DNA of 64,000 bases from Nitrosomonas ureae (GCF_001455205.1 NZ_CP013341.1:1-64000); one strand, 5' to 3'. Shown: positions 34,423 to 44,690, numbered from the stretch's first letter. Translations and numbers: made by a program. The notes: generated by a model from the sequence alone, not told the origin.

Positions 34423-35460
34423 TTGACCAGCATAACTATTATCCGTCCAGATGATTGGCACTTACATTTACGAGACGGCGAGCAATTAAGCTTCGTACTA
34501 CCGCATACAGCAAAACAATTTGCGCGCGCAATCATTATGCCTAATCTTAAACCGCCGATTGTAACAACCGATATGGCCTTATCTTACCGTGCAAGAATAT
34601 TGGCCGCTTTACCTGAGCCTTTGCATGGCGCCTTTGATCCGCTCATGACGCTGTATTTAACTGATAATACAGTACCTTCAGAAATCATCCGGGCAACAGA
34701 GAGTAAAGCGATACAGGGAGTAAAACTGTATCCGGCCGGTGCAACGACAAATTCGGATGCCGGAGTGACCAATATTACCAAGTGCTATGCTACTTTGGAA
34801 GCAATGGAACAAAATAATCTGCCGTTGCTGGTGCATGGCGAAGTAACAGATGCCAATGTAGATGTATTTGATAGAGAAAAGATTTTTATCGATCGGATGC
34901 TAGCTCCGCTGACACGACGTTTTCCAAACTTGCGCATCATATTTGAGCATATCACTACCAATGATGCAGTAATGTTTGTAAAAGAAGCATCCAAATTTAT
35001 TTCTGCCACGATTACAGCACATCACTTATTGTTGAATCGTAATGCGATTTTCCAAGGCGGTATCCGTCCTCATCACTTTTGCTTGCCTGTCTTGAAACGC
35101 GAAATTCATCGTCAAGCATTACTGAATGCGGCGACCAGTGGTAACCCGAAATTTTTTCTGGGTACTGACAGTGCACCGCACTCACAGAGCAATAAAGAAA
35201 ATTCCTGTGGCTGCGCTGGCATTTACACAGCCCATGCCGCTATTGAATTATATGCCACAGCATTCGAACAGGCAGGTGCGCTTGACAAATTGGAAGCTTT
35301 TGCCAGTTTCTATGGTGCAGATTTCTATCAATTACCCCGCAATACCAGCCATATCACGTTAAAAAAAGAATACTGGACTGTTCCCGAGCAATTCGAATTT
35401 ACAAATGAAAAATTGATCCCTCTTTATGCCGGAGAGAATTTAACTTGGAAAATGTCATAG
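34423..35460 (+). CDS. pyrC: Dihydroorotase
   Basis: Third step of pyrimidine synthesis, closing carbamoyl-aspartate to dihydroorotate. 345 residues. The metal-binding motif is DDWHLHLRDGE, the carboxylated Lys lies in GVKLYPAGATTNSD, and FEHITTNDAV, TITAHHLLLNRN and FLGTDSAPH supply further ligands. The start is TTG at 34423. It appears monocistronic. Confidence 0.95.
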   Translation: MTSITIIRPDDWHLHLRDGEQLSFVLPHTAKQFARAIIMPNLKPPIVTTDMALSYRARILAALPEPLHGAFDPLMTLYLTDNTVPSEIIRATESKAIQGVKLYPAGATTNSDAGVTNITKCYATLEAMEQNNLPLLVHGEVTDANVDVFDREKIFIDRMLAPLTRRFPNLRIIFEHITTNDAVMFVKEASKFISATITAHHLLLNRNAIFQGGIRPHHFCLPVLKREIHRQALLNAATSGNPKFFLGTDSAPHSQSNKENSCGCAGIYTAHAAIELYATAFEQAGALDKLEAFASFYGADFYQLPRNTSHITLKKEYWTVPEQFEFTNEKLIPLYAGENLTWKMS

Positions 35461-35963
35461 TTATCAGAGGATATTTTGTACAATCACGGTACACCTGAAT
35501 AATCTGCAAAATCAATTCCAATATTCTCTACTTTCTACAGTAATCGACTGAACCCTATAAGTTATTATTTTCTTTAGTCAATCACTTCCCCGATGTATCG
35601 TTAGCAATCAACAAGTGCAAGGCAGATCCTGAAAATTCGATGTAATAATTGGCTCTCTGATTAAGGTCAAAACTAAAAAATTATGTACTGACAATCATCA
35701 TGACAGGCTACTACACCGGCATTAGAGCAACAATCGATTGAAAATATTTATAATATTCTATTTCTGCTAAAGCTTATCCGGTTATTACAATGCATCAAGA
35801 AACATTCAATAAATTTGCATTCAGCTCCTGTTAAGCCCACAACTTACACAATTGAAACCAAAATACAAAATAGATTGTTGTATTGCACTAAAGAACATAG
35901 ATGAAGTTTATATAAAAATTCTTATGAATTATCTATGCCTTGGGTTTAATCAGGAGACAAATC
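35461..35963. other. AT-rich intergenic region
   Basis: About 500 bp with no supportable gene; short frames here are shadows. The 3' end supplies the ribosome site CAGGAG and the promoter of the lipoprotein gene. Confidence 0.4.
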
Positions 35964-36257
35964 ATGAACGCAAAAAGCATTCTTATTGGACTCATAATAA
36001 TTGGGACACTTTCTCTGAGTGGATGTGTGTCCACCCCTTACTATGGAGGCTTGGGATACTATCGAAGCACAGTCTACGGTTATGGACATCAATCGCCCAT
36101 TTACATTAATCCAGGTTACATCGGAGCACATAAACACTTTATCGGCGGACCTAGGCATATGCGCGGAGGATACCAATACTTTATCGGTGGACATAAACAC
36201 CTGCATGGAAGGCATAATTTCATCGGAAGACACTATCGAGGCGGATACCGTCGTTGA
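35964..36257 (+). CDS. His/Gly-rich small lipoprotein, unknown function
   Basis: 97 residues from MNAKSILIGLIIIGTLSLSGC, a lipoprotein signal with lipobox LSGC. The mature part has Tyr/Gly followed by repeated units HFIGGPRH, YFIGGHKH and NFIGRHYRGG, with about 12 His. The repeats suggest metal or surface binding. CAGGAG lies 5 nt before the start; an upstream in-frame Met at 35940 lacks this support. Confidence 0.65.
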   Translation: MNAKSILIGLIIIGTLSLSGCVSTPYYGGLGYYRSTVYGYGHQSPIYINPGYIGAHKHFIGGPRHMRGGYQYFIGGHKHLHGRHNFIGRHYRGGYRR

Positions 36258-36529
36258 TAAAAAAGATTAAATTTTGGCAATGCCTTCGGTATGAATATGC
36301 TTGACCTAAAATCCGCTTTCAATAATTGAGAAATCTGCTATCTTTGTTCATGACAAATTTCCAGCAGTTTCACTTTATCGCTGATTGTTCAAGATACCGG
36401 GTTGCTAATGTCGTATCCCATGATAATTTCTAAAAACTGTCATTTAATCTTGCTTCTGGTTGTGTTTTAAACTGGAAGGTTTTAGATTTTTTGGCAGCAA
36501 GATATAATATTCATTTTTTGCGGATTCAT

Positions 36530-37651
36530 ATGAAGCTTTTATTCGTATTATTGCTAACGTGTCTGGCTGTTTCATCAGCATCTGCACAGCAACAAGAAAT
36601 TCCTGTAGCTGCTAAAGCTTTTATGCTATCAGATTATCAAACGGGACAAGTATTGGCTGGACAGAACGTACATGAACGCATAGAGCCCGCATCTCTCACT
36701 AAATTGATGACTGCTTATGTGGTATTTTCGGCATTAAAACAGGGACAGCTTGCGCTGGATCAAACCGCCGTAGTATCCGAAAGTGCTTGGCGCATGATTG
36801 GTTCACGCATGTTTATCGAGCCCAATAAACAGGTTACTGTGGATGAGCTAATCCGCGGAATGATCGTCCAGTCCGGTAATGATGCTTGCATTGCTCTGGC
36901 TGAAACCGTCGCAGGCTCGGAAGCAAACTTCGTGATTATCATGAATAAGGAAGCGAAGCGCCTAGGAATGCAGAACACACATTTCACCAATACAACCGGA
37001 TTGCCTGACCCTAATCACTACACAACAGCCCATGATTTAATATTACTGGCAACAGCTATTATTCGTGATTTTCCGGATTTTTACCCACTTTATTCGTTAA
37101 AAGAATATACCTATAACAATATTACCCAACCCAATCGGAATCGGCTGCTATGGACCGATCCGCATGTTGATGGCATGAAAACAGGGTGGACTAAAACTGC
37201 CGGTTATTGCCTAATTACATCGGCAATACGGGATAAACGACGATTGATCTCAGTGGTCATTGGTGCCAAATCGGCCAACGCACGTAGTATAGAAAGTCAA
37301 CGCCTGCTTAATTATGGATTTCAATTTTACGATACGCTGCATCTATACAAAAAAAATGATTCACTTGCCACCATTCATTTATGGAAAGGCACTCAGAATG
37401 AATTGAAAGCCGGATTTGACCGCGATGTTTTTTTTACCCTGCCCAAAGGTCAGGCTGACAAGTTAAAAGCCACCATGGAGTATAAACAACCTCTGATTGC
37501 GCCAGTTCAGCTTGGACAGGAAGTTGGCACGGTAAAATTTACACTCAATGATAAGACTGTCGAAATTTACCCTTTAGTAGCTCTAGAAAAGGTTGATTCA
37601 GCCAGCTTCCTGGGTCGTGCATGGGATAGTGTAAAATTGTTGTTTAATTAA
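36530..37651 (+). CDS. dacC: D-alanyl-D-alanine carboxypeptidase (PBP5/6 family)
   Basis: Trims peptidoglycan pentapeptides. 373 residues from MKLLFVLLLTCLAVSSASA. The penicillin-binding motifs are all present: EPASLTKLMTAYV (SxxK), QSGNDACIALAE (SxN) and DGMKTGWTKTAGYC (KTG). The C-terminal domain and terminal amphipathic helix anchor it to the inner membrane. It is the first gene of a run with the D-amino-acid transaminase and the lipoate genes. The dacA/dacC distinction is not certain. Confidence 0.93.
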   Translation: MKLLFVLLLTCLAVSSASAQQQEIPVAAKAFMLSDYQTGQVLAGQNVHERIEPASLTKLMTAYVVFSALKQGQLALDQTAVVSESAWRMIGSRMFIEPNKQVTVDELIRGMIVQSGNDACIALAETVAGSEANFVIIMNKEAKRLGMQNTHFTNTTGLPDPNHYTTAHDLILLATAIIRDFPDFYPLYSLKEYTYNNITQPNRNRLLWTDPHVDGMKTGWTKTAGYCLITSAIRDKRRLISVVIGAKSANARSIESQRLLNYGFQFYDTLHLYKKNDSLATIHLWKGTQNELKAGFDRDVFFTLPKGQADKLKATMEYKQPLIAPVQLGQEVGTVKFTLNDKTVEIYPLVALEKVDSASFLGRAWDSVKLLFN

Positions 37652-37682
37652 TCTACAACTTAACTCACAAAAAGAATCTCGC

Positions 37683-38537
37683 ATGATATATCTGAATGGC
37701 AAGTTTATGCCTATCGAAGAGGCATTCATTCCTGTGTTGGACCGTGGTTTTATTTTCGGAGATGGTGTGTATGAGGTCATACCAGTATATTCACGCAAGC
37801 CTTTCAGACTTGCCGAACACCTCATACGACTGCAACACAGCCTGGATGGTATACGTCTGAAGAATCCATGCAGTAATGATGAATGGAGAAACATTTTAGA
37901 ACAGATCATTGCCAATAATGACGGAGAAGATCAATATCTTTATCTGCACATCACCCGTGGAGTGGCCAAACGCGATCATGCATTTCCCGCGAACGTTTCC
38001 CCCACTGTTTTCATTATGAGCAATCCGCTGCCGCAGCCACCGGAAGAATTACTCAAAACTGGTGCATCGGCTATTACAGCTAACGATAATCGCTGGATCC
38101 GCTGCGACGTCAAAGCCATTTCTCTGTTACCCAACGTACTGTTGCGCCAATTGGCAGTAGATAGGCATGCACTTGAAACTATCTTGATCCGGAACCAATT
38201 CCTGACTGAGGGAGCCGCCAGTAATATCTTCATCGTAAAGGATAAAGTTCTGCTTGCCCCTCCCAAAAGTAATCTGATGCTACCCGGAATCACGTATGAT
38301 GTGGTGCTCGAACTAGCTGCAGCCAATCAGATTCCTCATGAAATCCGGGAAATTTCTGAAACGGAAACGCGCATGGCTGATGAAATTCTGCTGACATCAT
38401 CGACCAAAGAAATCATGCCGATTACCCTATTAGATAATCACCCCGTGGGAGATGGAAAACCAGGAGAATTGTTTAGGCAGTTGCATGCGCTCTATCAAGA
38501 ATATAAAGCAACTCATATGCGCGGACAAGTCGTTTAA
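37683..38537 (+). CDS. dat: D-amino-acid transaminase, class IV
   Basis: PLP enzyme interconverting D-Ala and D-Glu families, supplying peptidoglycan precursors. 284 residues. The N-terminus MIYLNGKFMPIEEAFIPVLDRGFIFGDGVYEV contains the substrate region, the Lys lies in RCDVKAISLLPNVL, and the PLP phosphate loop lies in LTEGAASNIFIV and LMLPGITYDVVL. The gap to dacC is 31 bp, so the two are probably cotranscribed. Branched-chain or aminodeoxychorismate activity cannot be excluded from sequence. Confidence 0.88.
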   Translation: MIYLNGKFMPIEEAFIPVLDRGFIFGDGVYEVIPVYSRKPFRLAEHLIRLQHSLDGIRLKNPCSNDEWRNILEQIIANNDGEDQYLYLHITRGVAKRDHAFPANVSPTVFIMSNPLPQPPEELLKTGASAITANDNRWIRCDVKAISLLPNVLLRQLAVDRHALETILIRNQFLTEGAASNIFIVKDKVLLAPPKSNLMLPGITYDVVLELAAANQIPHEIREISETETRMADEILLTSSTKEIMPITLLDNHPVGDGKPGELFRQLHALYQEYKATHMRGQVV

Positions 38538-38576
38538 CAAATTGATTCAAAATCAAGTTATCTTCGATTGGCAGTT

Positions 38577-38843
38577 ATGACAGAACAAGCCTCATTAATT
38601 GAATATCCTTGTGATTTTCCAATCAAGATTATGGGGAAAGCACAACAGGATTTTACTCAAACAACACTGGCTATTGTCAAATACCACGCCCCGGATTTCG
38701 ATGTTAACACTACGGCGATTAAAACCAGCAGGAATGGCACTTATTTAAGCCTCACCTGTACCATTCGCGCGACTTCCCGATCCCAGCTGGATGGTTTATA
38801 TCAGGCGTTATCAGAACATCCCATGATCTCGGTGGTATTGTGA
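38577..38843 (+). CDS. ybeD: DUF493 family protein YbeD
   Basis: 88 residues from MTEQASLIEYPCDFP; the frame extends to TTG 38568. ACT-like small domain with FPIKIMGKAQQDF and YLSLTCTIRATSRSQLDGLY. In many proteobacteria it lies directly before lipB as here, suggesting a regulatory role in lipoate or dacA-linked metabolism. Confidence 0.9.
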   Translation: MTEQASLIEYPCDFPIKIMGKAQQDFTQTTLAIVKYHAPDFDVNTTAIKTSRNGTYLSLTCTIRATSRSQLDGLYQALSEHPMISVVL

Positions 38844-38849
38844 TTATCC

Positions 38850-39497
38850 ATGCGACACCAGCATTTATTATCTACTCATGCACAGCAGCGCTTTATTATA
38901 AAAACTATCGGGTTATCGGATTATCTGCCTGTCTGGCAGGCCATGAGGGATTTCACCCAAGCCAGAACTGTTCAAACCCACGATGAAATCTGGTTATTAC
39001 AGCATCCGCCCGTGTTTACTCAAGGCATTGCAGGAAAGGACGAGCATTTATTAAACAGTCATGGCATTGATGTCATTAAAACAGATCGTGGCGGTCAAAT
39101 CACCTATCATGGGCCGGGGCAGATTGTTGCTTATTTGCTGCTGGATATACGCCGACTAAAACTCGGCGTACGCGAATTGGTCAGAAACATGGAAAGTGCT
39201 GTAATTGATTTATTGAAGAGCTATCATATCGATGCATCAGGACGGATCGAGGCACCGGGTGTTTACGTCAACAACGCTAAAATTGCATCATTGGGACTCA
39301 AAATCAAGAAAAGTTTCTGTTATCACGGCATCGCTTTGAATGTGGATATGGATCTGACTCCATTCTCCTACATTAATCCATGCGGTTATCAAGGCCTACA
39401 AGTTACACAAACCAAAGATCTGGGCATTCCCGATGGATTAGAAATAATAAGTAACAAGCTAGCAGATCAATTACAAGTAAAACTTCTTAAAGGATAA
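38850..39497 (+). CDS. lipB: Octanoyltransferase LipB
   Basis: Transfers octanoyl from acyl carrier protein to lipoyl domains. 215 residues with the characteristic RGGQITYHGPGQIVAYLLLD, the conserved Lys in NAKIASLGLKIKK and catalytic Cys in NPCGYQGLQVTQ. It starts 6 bp after ybeD and 13 bp before lipA, giving a tight ybeD-lipB-lipA operon. Confidence 0.96.
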   Translation: MRHQHLLSTHAQQRFIIKTIGLSDYLPVWQAMRDFTQARTVQTHDEIWLLQHPPVFTQGIAGKDEHLLNSHGIDVIKTDRGGQITYHGPGQIVAYLLLDIRRLKLGVRELVRNMESAVIDLLKSYHIDASGRIEAPGVYVNNAKIASLGLKIKKSFCYHGIALNVDMDLTPFSYINPCGYQGLQVTQTKDLGIPDGLEIISNKLADQLQVKLLKG

Positions 39498-39510
39498 TCA
39501 GCTTATCATC

Positions 39511-40455
39511 ATGACCACCGATACCCGGCAAAAAGGCACTGACAAAACTGCGCGCAATCCTGTCAAAATAGCCCCGCAATCACGCAACGATCTGTTGCGT
39601 AAACCTTCGTGGATTCGCGTTCGTTCATCCAGTAGCGAAAACTATTACGAAGTTAAACGGTTATTGCGCGAACATAAGCTTCATACGGTCTGCGAAGAAG
39701 CATCATGCCCCAATATCGGTGAATGCTTTGGAAAAGGAACAGCAACTTTTATGATTCTGGGCGATTTATGTACACGCCGCTGTCCTTTTTGCGATGTCGC
39801 TCATGGCAGACCCAAGCCACCGGATCCCGAAGAACCGTTACATCTGGCACAATCAATTGCGGCGATGCGATTGAAATATGTGGTGATCACCAGTGTAGAT
39901 CGTGACGATTTGCGCGATGGCGGTGCTCAACACTTCGTCAATTGTATCCGCGAAATACGTGTTCACTCACCAACCACGAAAATCGAAACCTTGGTCCCGG
40001 ATTTTAGAGGTCGTCTTGAAATTGCTCTGGAAAAACTCACAGCTTGTCCGCCGGATGTTTTAAACCATAACCTCGAAACCGTACCCAGATTATACAAGCA
40101 GTGTCGGCCCGGCGCAGACTATAACAATTCATTGAAATTATTAAAAGATTTCAAGAATAATTTTCCTCATATCCCGACAAAATCAGGTTTGATGCTAGGC
40201 TTGGGAGAAACAGACGAGGAAATTATGGAAGTATTGCATGATTTGCGGAGACACAATGTGGAAATGCTGACTATTGGTCAATATTTACAGCCCAGTATCG
40301 GTCATTTACCAGTCATGCGTTACGTTACACCCGAAGCATTTAAAGCTTTCGAGCATGCCGCACTTGCGATGGGATTTAGTCACGCCGCTTGTGGACCAAT
40401 GGTGCGCTCCAGCTATCACGCCGATCAGCAAGCCCACGAATCGGGTTTACTTTAG
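39511..40455 (+). CDS. lipA: Lipoyl synthase LipA
   Basis: Radical SAM enzyme adding two sulfurs to octanoyl groups. 314 residues. The auxiliary cluster motif is CEEASCPNIGECFG and the radical SAM motif CTRRCPFCD; the C-terminal RSSYHADQQ supplies the last ligand region. The first 30 residues are an unconserved polar extension. Confidence 0.97.
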   Translation: MTTDTRQKGTDKTARNPVKIAPQSRNDLLRKPSWIRVRSSSSENYYEVKRLLREHKLHTVCEEASCPNIGECFGKGTATFMILGDLCTRRCPFCDVAHGRPKPPDPEEPLHLAQSIAAMRLKYVVITSVDRDDLRDGGAQHFVNCIREIRVHSPTTKIETLVPDFRGRLEIALEKLTACPPDVLNHNLETVPRLYKQCRPGADYNNSLKLLKDFKNNFPHIPTKSGLMLGLGETDEEIMEVLHDLRRHNVEMLTIGQYLQPSIGHLPVMRYVTPEAFKAFEHAALAMGFSHAACGPMVRSSYHADQQAHESGLL

Positions 40456-40490
40456 TAGCATAGCGGTATGCCCATACAATTTATTGATAA

Positions 40491-40907
40491 CTAGGAATTA
40501 ATAATCTCAAAATCATGCGTGATCTTAACCGTTTGTTTGAGCATAATCGAAGCCGAGCAATATTTCTCAGAGGACAAATTTATCGCTCGTTCTACCTGCT
40601 GTAGATTCAAATTGCGACCTGTAATAATGAAATGCAAATGAATATGAGTAAATACTTTTGGGTCGACAGGTGCGCGCTCAGCTTCAATTTCCACTTCGCA
40701 ATCGGCAATATCCTGACGGCTTTTTTTCAGAATCAGCACCACATCAAATGTAGTGCAGCCACCTAGCCCCATTAACAGCATTTCCATTGGACGTGGTCCC
40801 TGATTCTGTCCTCCTGCTTCAGGTGCGCCATCCATCAATATTGAATGGCCGCTGCCGGATTCAGCCACGAAACTAACGTTGCCTTTCCACTTAATACGAG
40901 TCTTCAT
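40491..40907 (-). CDS. OsmC/YhfA-family peroxidase-like protein
   Basis: 138 residues. OsmC-type redox protein with GGQNQGPRPMEMLLMGLGGC and the second Cys in SSEKYCSASIML, the usual peroxidatic pair. Relatives reduce organic hydroperoxides or act in stress defence. It is convergent with lipA, with a bidirectional hairpin on its other side. Confidence 0.88.
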   Translation of the reverse strand: MKTRIKWKGNVSFVAESGSGHSILMDGAPEAGGQNQGPRPMEMLLMGLGGCTTFDVVLILKKSRQDIADCEVEIEAERAPVDPKVFTHIHLHFIITGRNLNLQQVERAINLSSEKYCSASIMLKQTVKITHDFEIINS

Positions 40908-40944
40908 TTTTACCTACCGCAATAATAAAAATTTTATGCAAACA

Positions 40945-40974
40945 AAAAGCCGACGCTTTTAGACGTCGGCTTTT
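40945..40974. terminator. Bidirectional rho-independent terminator
   Basis: Stem AAAAGCCGACG/CGTCGGCTTTT with loop CTTTTAGA. On either strand a T-run follows the stem. On the minus strand it ends the cytochrome c552 transcript, 20 bp after its stop. Confidence 0.85.
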
Positions 40975-40993
40975 CTGAATTCTGAATACTTAA

Positions 40994-41305
40994 TTACTTC
41001 AGTGTCAGGATAAAATCAGCTAACACTTTAGCATTTTCCGGACTAACGTTAGCATTCGGTGGCATTGGGATCGGACCCCAAACTCCATTGCTTCCTTTTA
41101 CAATCTTATCTGCCAGATACGCAGACGCATCAGCTTGATCTGCATATTTAGCGGCAATATCTTTCAGGCTTGGGCCCACTAACTTAGTATCAACATTATG
41201 GCAATTCAAACAACCACTGTTTTTCGCCAGATCGGCATCCGCTTGTGCAACACCGGCTAAGAAAAAGGCAGATGCAGCTACTGCTCCAATTAATACTTTT
41301 TTCAT
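40994..41305 (-). CDS. Cytochrome c552-type monohaem cytochrome
   Basis: Small periplasmic cytochrome carrying electrons to terminal oxidases or peroxidase. 103 residues with a signal peptide (LIGAVAASAFFLAGVAQA). Haem motif CLNCH and a Met ligand in GPIPMPPNANVS. It resembles the c552 of Nitrosomonas. GGAAGAG precedes the ATG, and a terminator follows. Confidence 0.93.
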   Translation of the reverse strand: MKKVLIGAVAASAFFLAGVAQADADLAKNSGCLNCHNVDTKLVGPSLKDIAAKYADQADASAYLADKIVKGSNGVWGPIPMPPNANVSPENAKVLADFILTLK

Positions 41306-41538
41306 ATCTCTTCCTTATTAAAATTATAAATGGGCTGATATTCTAACCCGAACTTTACAGACTTGCAGCAATTCCTATAAGTTTTGTGATTTTCAACGTT
41401 CAATCTGTTGCTCTACATCCTCACACACTTACCACCCCAACTGCAGGCTCTGATGATACTGCCTTGCTGAGACTTCGGAGTAAATTATTTAGTTCCAGTG
41501 AACACGCATGAGCTAAATAATATCGATAAAGCACGGAA

Positions 41539-43212
41539 TCAATCCGTTATTGCACCTGCACTGGCACTTGATACCAGTTTTGCATATTTTGCCAGAACTC
41601 CACGCACATAACGCGGCGGCGGCGATTGCCAGGATGCACGGCGCTGCGCAAGCACATCATCAGGCACGTTCAATTGCAACAATCGCCGTTCGGCATCAAT
41701 GGTAATTGAATCCCCTTCCTGCACCAGTGCAATGGTTCCACCGACAAAAGCTTCCGGTGCCACATGGCCCACCACCATGCCATATGTCCCACCGGAAAAA
41801 CGCCCATCGGTAATCAGTCCAACCGAATCACCCAAACCTTCGCCGATCAAAGCGGAAGTCGGTGACAACATTTCACGCATTCCCGGGCCGCCTTTAGGGC
41901 CTTCGTAACGAATGACCACTACGTCACCGGGTTGAATTTTGCGCGCCAGGATTGCCGCCATGCACGTTTCTTCCGATTCAAATACACGCGCAGGCCCGGT
42001 AATGTTCGGATTTTTAATTCCGGAAATTTTCGCCACGCACCCTTCAGTGGATAAATTACCTTTTAAAATAGCCAGATGTCCTTGCGCATACATTGGGTTG
42101 TCCCATTGGCGAATCACATTCTGATCGGCACGTGGTATATCCGGAATTGCTTTCAGCACTTCCGCAATAGTTTGTCCACTGATCGTGAGGCAATCTCCGT
42201 GTAACAGCTCGTGATTCAGCAACATTTTCATCACTTGCGGGATTCCACCCACCCGATGCAAATCAGCGGTCACATAACGTCCAGATGGCTTAAGATCACA
42301 CAGTACCGGCACTTTACTACGCATCCGCTCGAAATCATCAATGCTCCACTCGACTTCAGCCGCATGCGCAATCGCCAGAAAATGCAGGATGGCATTGGTC
42401 GATCCGCCCACTGCCATAATTACAGCCACAGCATTTTCAATCGACTTACGTGTGATGATGTCGCGTGGCAGGATTTGCTTTTTGATAGCATTAACCAATA
42501 CCTCGGCAGATTGTCCGGTGCTGATCAATTTATCATCGTCTTCAGCCGACATCGTGGAAGAATATGGCAGGCTCATACCCATCGCTTCAAACGCGGATGA
42601 CATCGTATTGGCAGTAAACATGCCACCGCAGGAACCTGCGCCCGGGCAAGCATTACGCTCAATCTGCAGCAATTCCTGATCATCAATCTTATGTGCGCTG
42701 TGCTGTCCCACCGCTTCAAATACGCTGACAATAGTCAGATCCTGATTTTTATAATGCCCCGGCTTGATCGTGCCACCATAAACAAAAATTGCCGCCACAT
42801 TCATGCGTGCAATCGCAATCATTGCACCCGGCATGTTTTTATCGCAACCACCGATAGCAATCACACCATCCATACTTTCCGCCTGCACACAGGTTTCAAT
42901 CGAATCCGCAATAACTTCTCGCGAAACCAAAGAATACTTCATGCCCTCCGTACCCATTGATATCCCGTCTGACACCGTAATGGTGCCGAACATCTGTGGC
43001 ATGGCACCCGCTTGCCTTAATGCTGATTCAGCTTTTAACGATAGCTCGTTCAATCCCTTATTACACGGTGTAATCGTTGAATAGCCATTAGCAACTCCGA
43101 CAATCGGTTTATTAAAATCCTCATCGTTAAAACCGACTGCACGCAACATGGCACGGCTAGGCGCGTGTTGAGTACCCTGAGTAATAGCCTGGCTACGTTT
43201 ATTATCTGGCAT
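41539..43212 (-). CDS. ilvD: Dihydroxy-acid dehydratase
   Basis: Iron-sulfur dehydratase of valine and isoleucine synthesis. 557 residues. Cluster and metal motifs: GGCDKNMPGAMIA, CPGAGSCGGMFTANTMS and EGLGDSVGLITDGRFSGGTYG. It is divergent from lgt, with the promoters in a 99-bp gap. Confidence 0.97.
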   Translation of the reverse strand: MPDNKRSQAITQGTQHAPSRAMLRAVGFNDEDFNKPIVGVANGYSTITPCNKGLNELSLKAESALRQAGAMPQMFGTITVSDGISMGTEGMKYSLVSREVIADSIETCVQAESMDGVIAIGGCDKNMPGAMIAIARMNVAAIFVYGGTIKPGHYKNQDLTIVSVFEAVGQHSAHKIDDQELLQIERNACPGAGSCGGMFTANTMSSAFEAMGMSLPYSSTMSAEDDDKLISTGQSAEVLVNAIKKQILPRDIITRKSIENAVAVIMAVGGSTNAILHFLAIAHAAEVEWSIDDFERMRSKVPVLCDLKPSGRYVTADLHRVGGIPQVMKMLLNHELLHGDCLTISGQTIAEVLKAIPDIPRADQNVIRQWDNPMYAQGHLAILKGNLSTEGCVAKISGIKNPNITGPARVFESEETCMAAILARKIQPGDVVVIRYEGPKGGPGMREMLSPTSALIGEGLGDSVGLITDGRFSGGTYGMVVGHVAPEAFVGGTIALVQEGDSITIDAERRLLQLNVPDDVLAQRRASWQSPPPRYVRGVLAKYAKLVSSASAGAITD

Positions 43213-43311
43213 GCTTGCTCCTGAATAAGATAAAAATACAATCTATGACACGTTGTATACCAGCGCAATTGGTATAATGGACGATATTTTACCGTAAATA
43301 AGGCCAAAACT

Positions 43312-44154
43312 ATGCTCGTTCACCCGCAAATTGATCCGGTGGCCATCTCGCTAGGACCGCTTTCCGTGCATTGGTATGGATTGATGTATCTGCTTGGTTT
43401 TGTGGCGTTCATTCTGCTCGGGCGATATCGTATCAAACATAACCCGCACACCACTTTTACCTATGAAATGCTTGATGATGCTCTCTTTTACGGCATGCTG
43501 GGGGTAGTAGTGGGTGGACGGTTGGGACATGTGCTGTTCTATCAGTTTGGCTATTATCTAGAGTATCCGCTGCATATTTTCGCCATATGGGAAGGCGGCA
43601 TGTCTTTTCATGGTGGATTTCTGGGCGTCTTTGTTGCGATGATATTGCTCGCCCGCAAATATCATCTGCCATGGCTTGCGGTAACTGACTTTGTCATCCC
43701 ATTGATTCCACCCGGATTGGCCGCTGGCCGCATTGGCAATTTCATCAATGGCGAATTATGGGGACGCCCTACCGATGTTCCATGGGGTATGATTTTCCCG
43801 TATGTTGACAACTTTCCCCGTCATCCTTCCCAGTTATATCAATTTGCACTCGAAGGTGTGGCGCTATTCATTTTCATCTGGATTTACTCAGCCAAACCAC
43901 GCGCAACTGGCGCGATCACAGGTGCCTTTATGATCGGCTACGGTGTTTTACGTTCCTTCGCAGAATTTTTCCGTGAACCGGAAGATGGCTTCATGGGTGT
44001 ACTGACTTTAGGTATCACAATGGGGCAATGGCTATCAATTCCAATGATTCTGGCAGGAATAGCAGCCATTATTTGGTCACGACACCACACCAACCCTGTT
44101 CAACCACGTGTTAATTCAAGAAAACATAGCAAAAATAAAAGACATAACACCTAA
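43312..44154 (+). CDS. lgt: Prolipoprotein diacylglyceryl transferase
   Basis: Adds diacylglycerol to lipoprotein cysteines. 280 residues and seven membrane segments. The Lgt signature GRIGNFINGELWGRPT is intact, with the HGGFLG motif and FPRHPSQLYQ. The basic C-terminus (RKHSKNKRHN) is unconserved. It processes lipoproteins such as those at 35,964 and 50,159. Confidence 0.97.
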   Translation: MLVHPQIDPVAISLGPLSVHWYGLMYLLGFVAFILLGRYRIKHNPHTTFTYEMLDDALFYGMLGVVVGGRLGHVLFYQFGYYLEYPLHIFAIWEGGMSFHGGFLGVFVAMILLARKYHLPWLAVTDFVIPLIPPGLAAGRIGNFINGELWGRPTDVPWGMIFPYVDNFPRHPSQLYQFALEGVALFIFIWIYSAKPRATGAITGAFMIGYGVLRSFAEFFREPEDGFMGVLTLGITMGQWLSIPMILAGIAAIIWSRHHTNPVQPRVNSRKHSKNKRHNT

Positions 44155-44253
44155 TGGAAACCATTAGATAAAAAACAGGGTTTCCCCAATATACTCGCTA
44201 CATCAAGTGAAGCTATTATGACAGTCATCAATCTACCACTGGAGAAACTGATC

Positions 44254-44643
44254 ATGAAAGCGCAAAAATTCTTAACATTCATCTCTGTTTTGGCATTCAG
44301 CTTAGCTGCTTCATCAGTATTCGCCGTAGAAGTAAAAGGTATTGATGACAACGATCATGCCGCGTTGACACAGCATTATGAAAATGTTGCCAAAGAAGCC
44401 GAAGCAAAGTTACAAAAAAACAAAGCTGCACTCGAAGATTACGAAGCTCACGCTTATTACTATGGTAGACAAGGTCAGGATTTTAAATCGCATACAACCG
44501 CTAATATCCGCGAATACGAGGAAGTTTTGGCAGAAAGCCTTAATAATGCGGATCTACACAAAAAAATAACAATGGATCATGAAAATTCATCAATCAACAA
44601 AGCCCGGGTTAATCTTGATCAAAATACATCAGCAATCAGATAA
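44254..44643 (+). CDS. Exported coiled-coil-like protein, unknown function
   Basis: 129 residues from MKAQKFLTFISVLAFSLAAS, a signal peptide; TGGAGAAAC is a fair ribosome site for this start rather than 44218. The mature chain is helical (EAEAKLQKNKAALEDYEAHA) with a His/Tyr-rich turn HAYYYGRQGQDF. Not recognised. A strong terminator follows. Confidence 0.6.
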   Translation: MKAQKFLTFISVLAFSLAASSVFAVEVKGIDDNDHAALTQHYENVAKEAEAKLQKNKAALEDYEAHAYYYGRQGQDFKSHTTANIREYEEVLAESLNNADLHKKITMDHENSSINKARVNLDQNTSAIR

Positions 44644-44690
44644 TTAGTAGCAACGCATAGGATCTGCGAAAGATCCAATAGAGAACTGAC

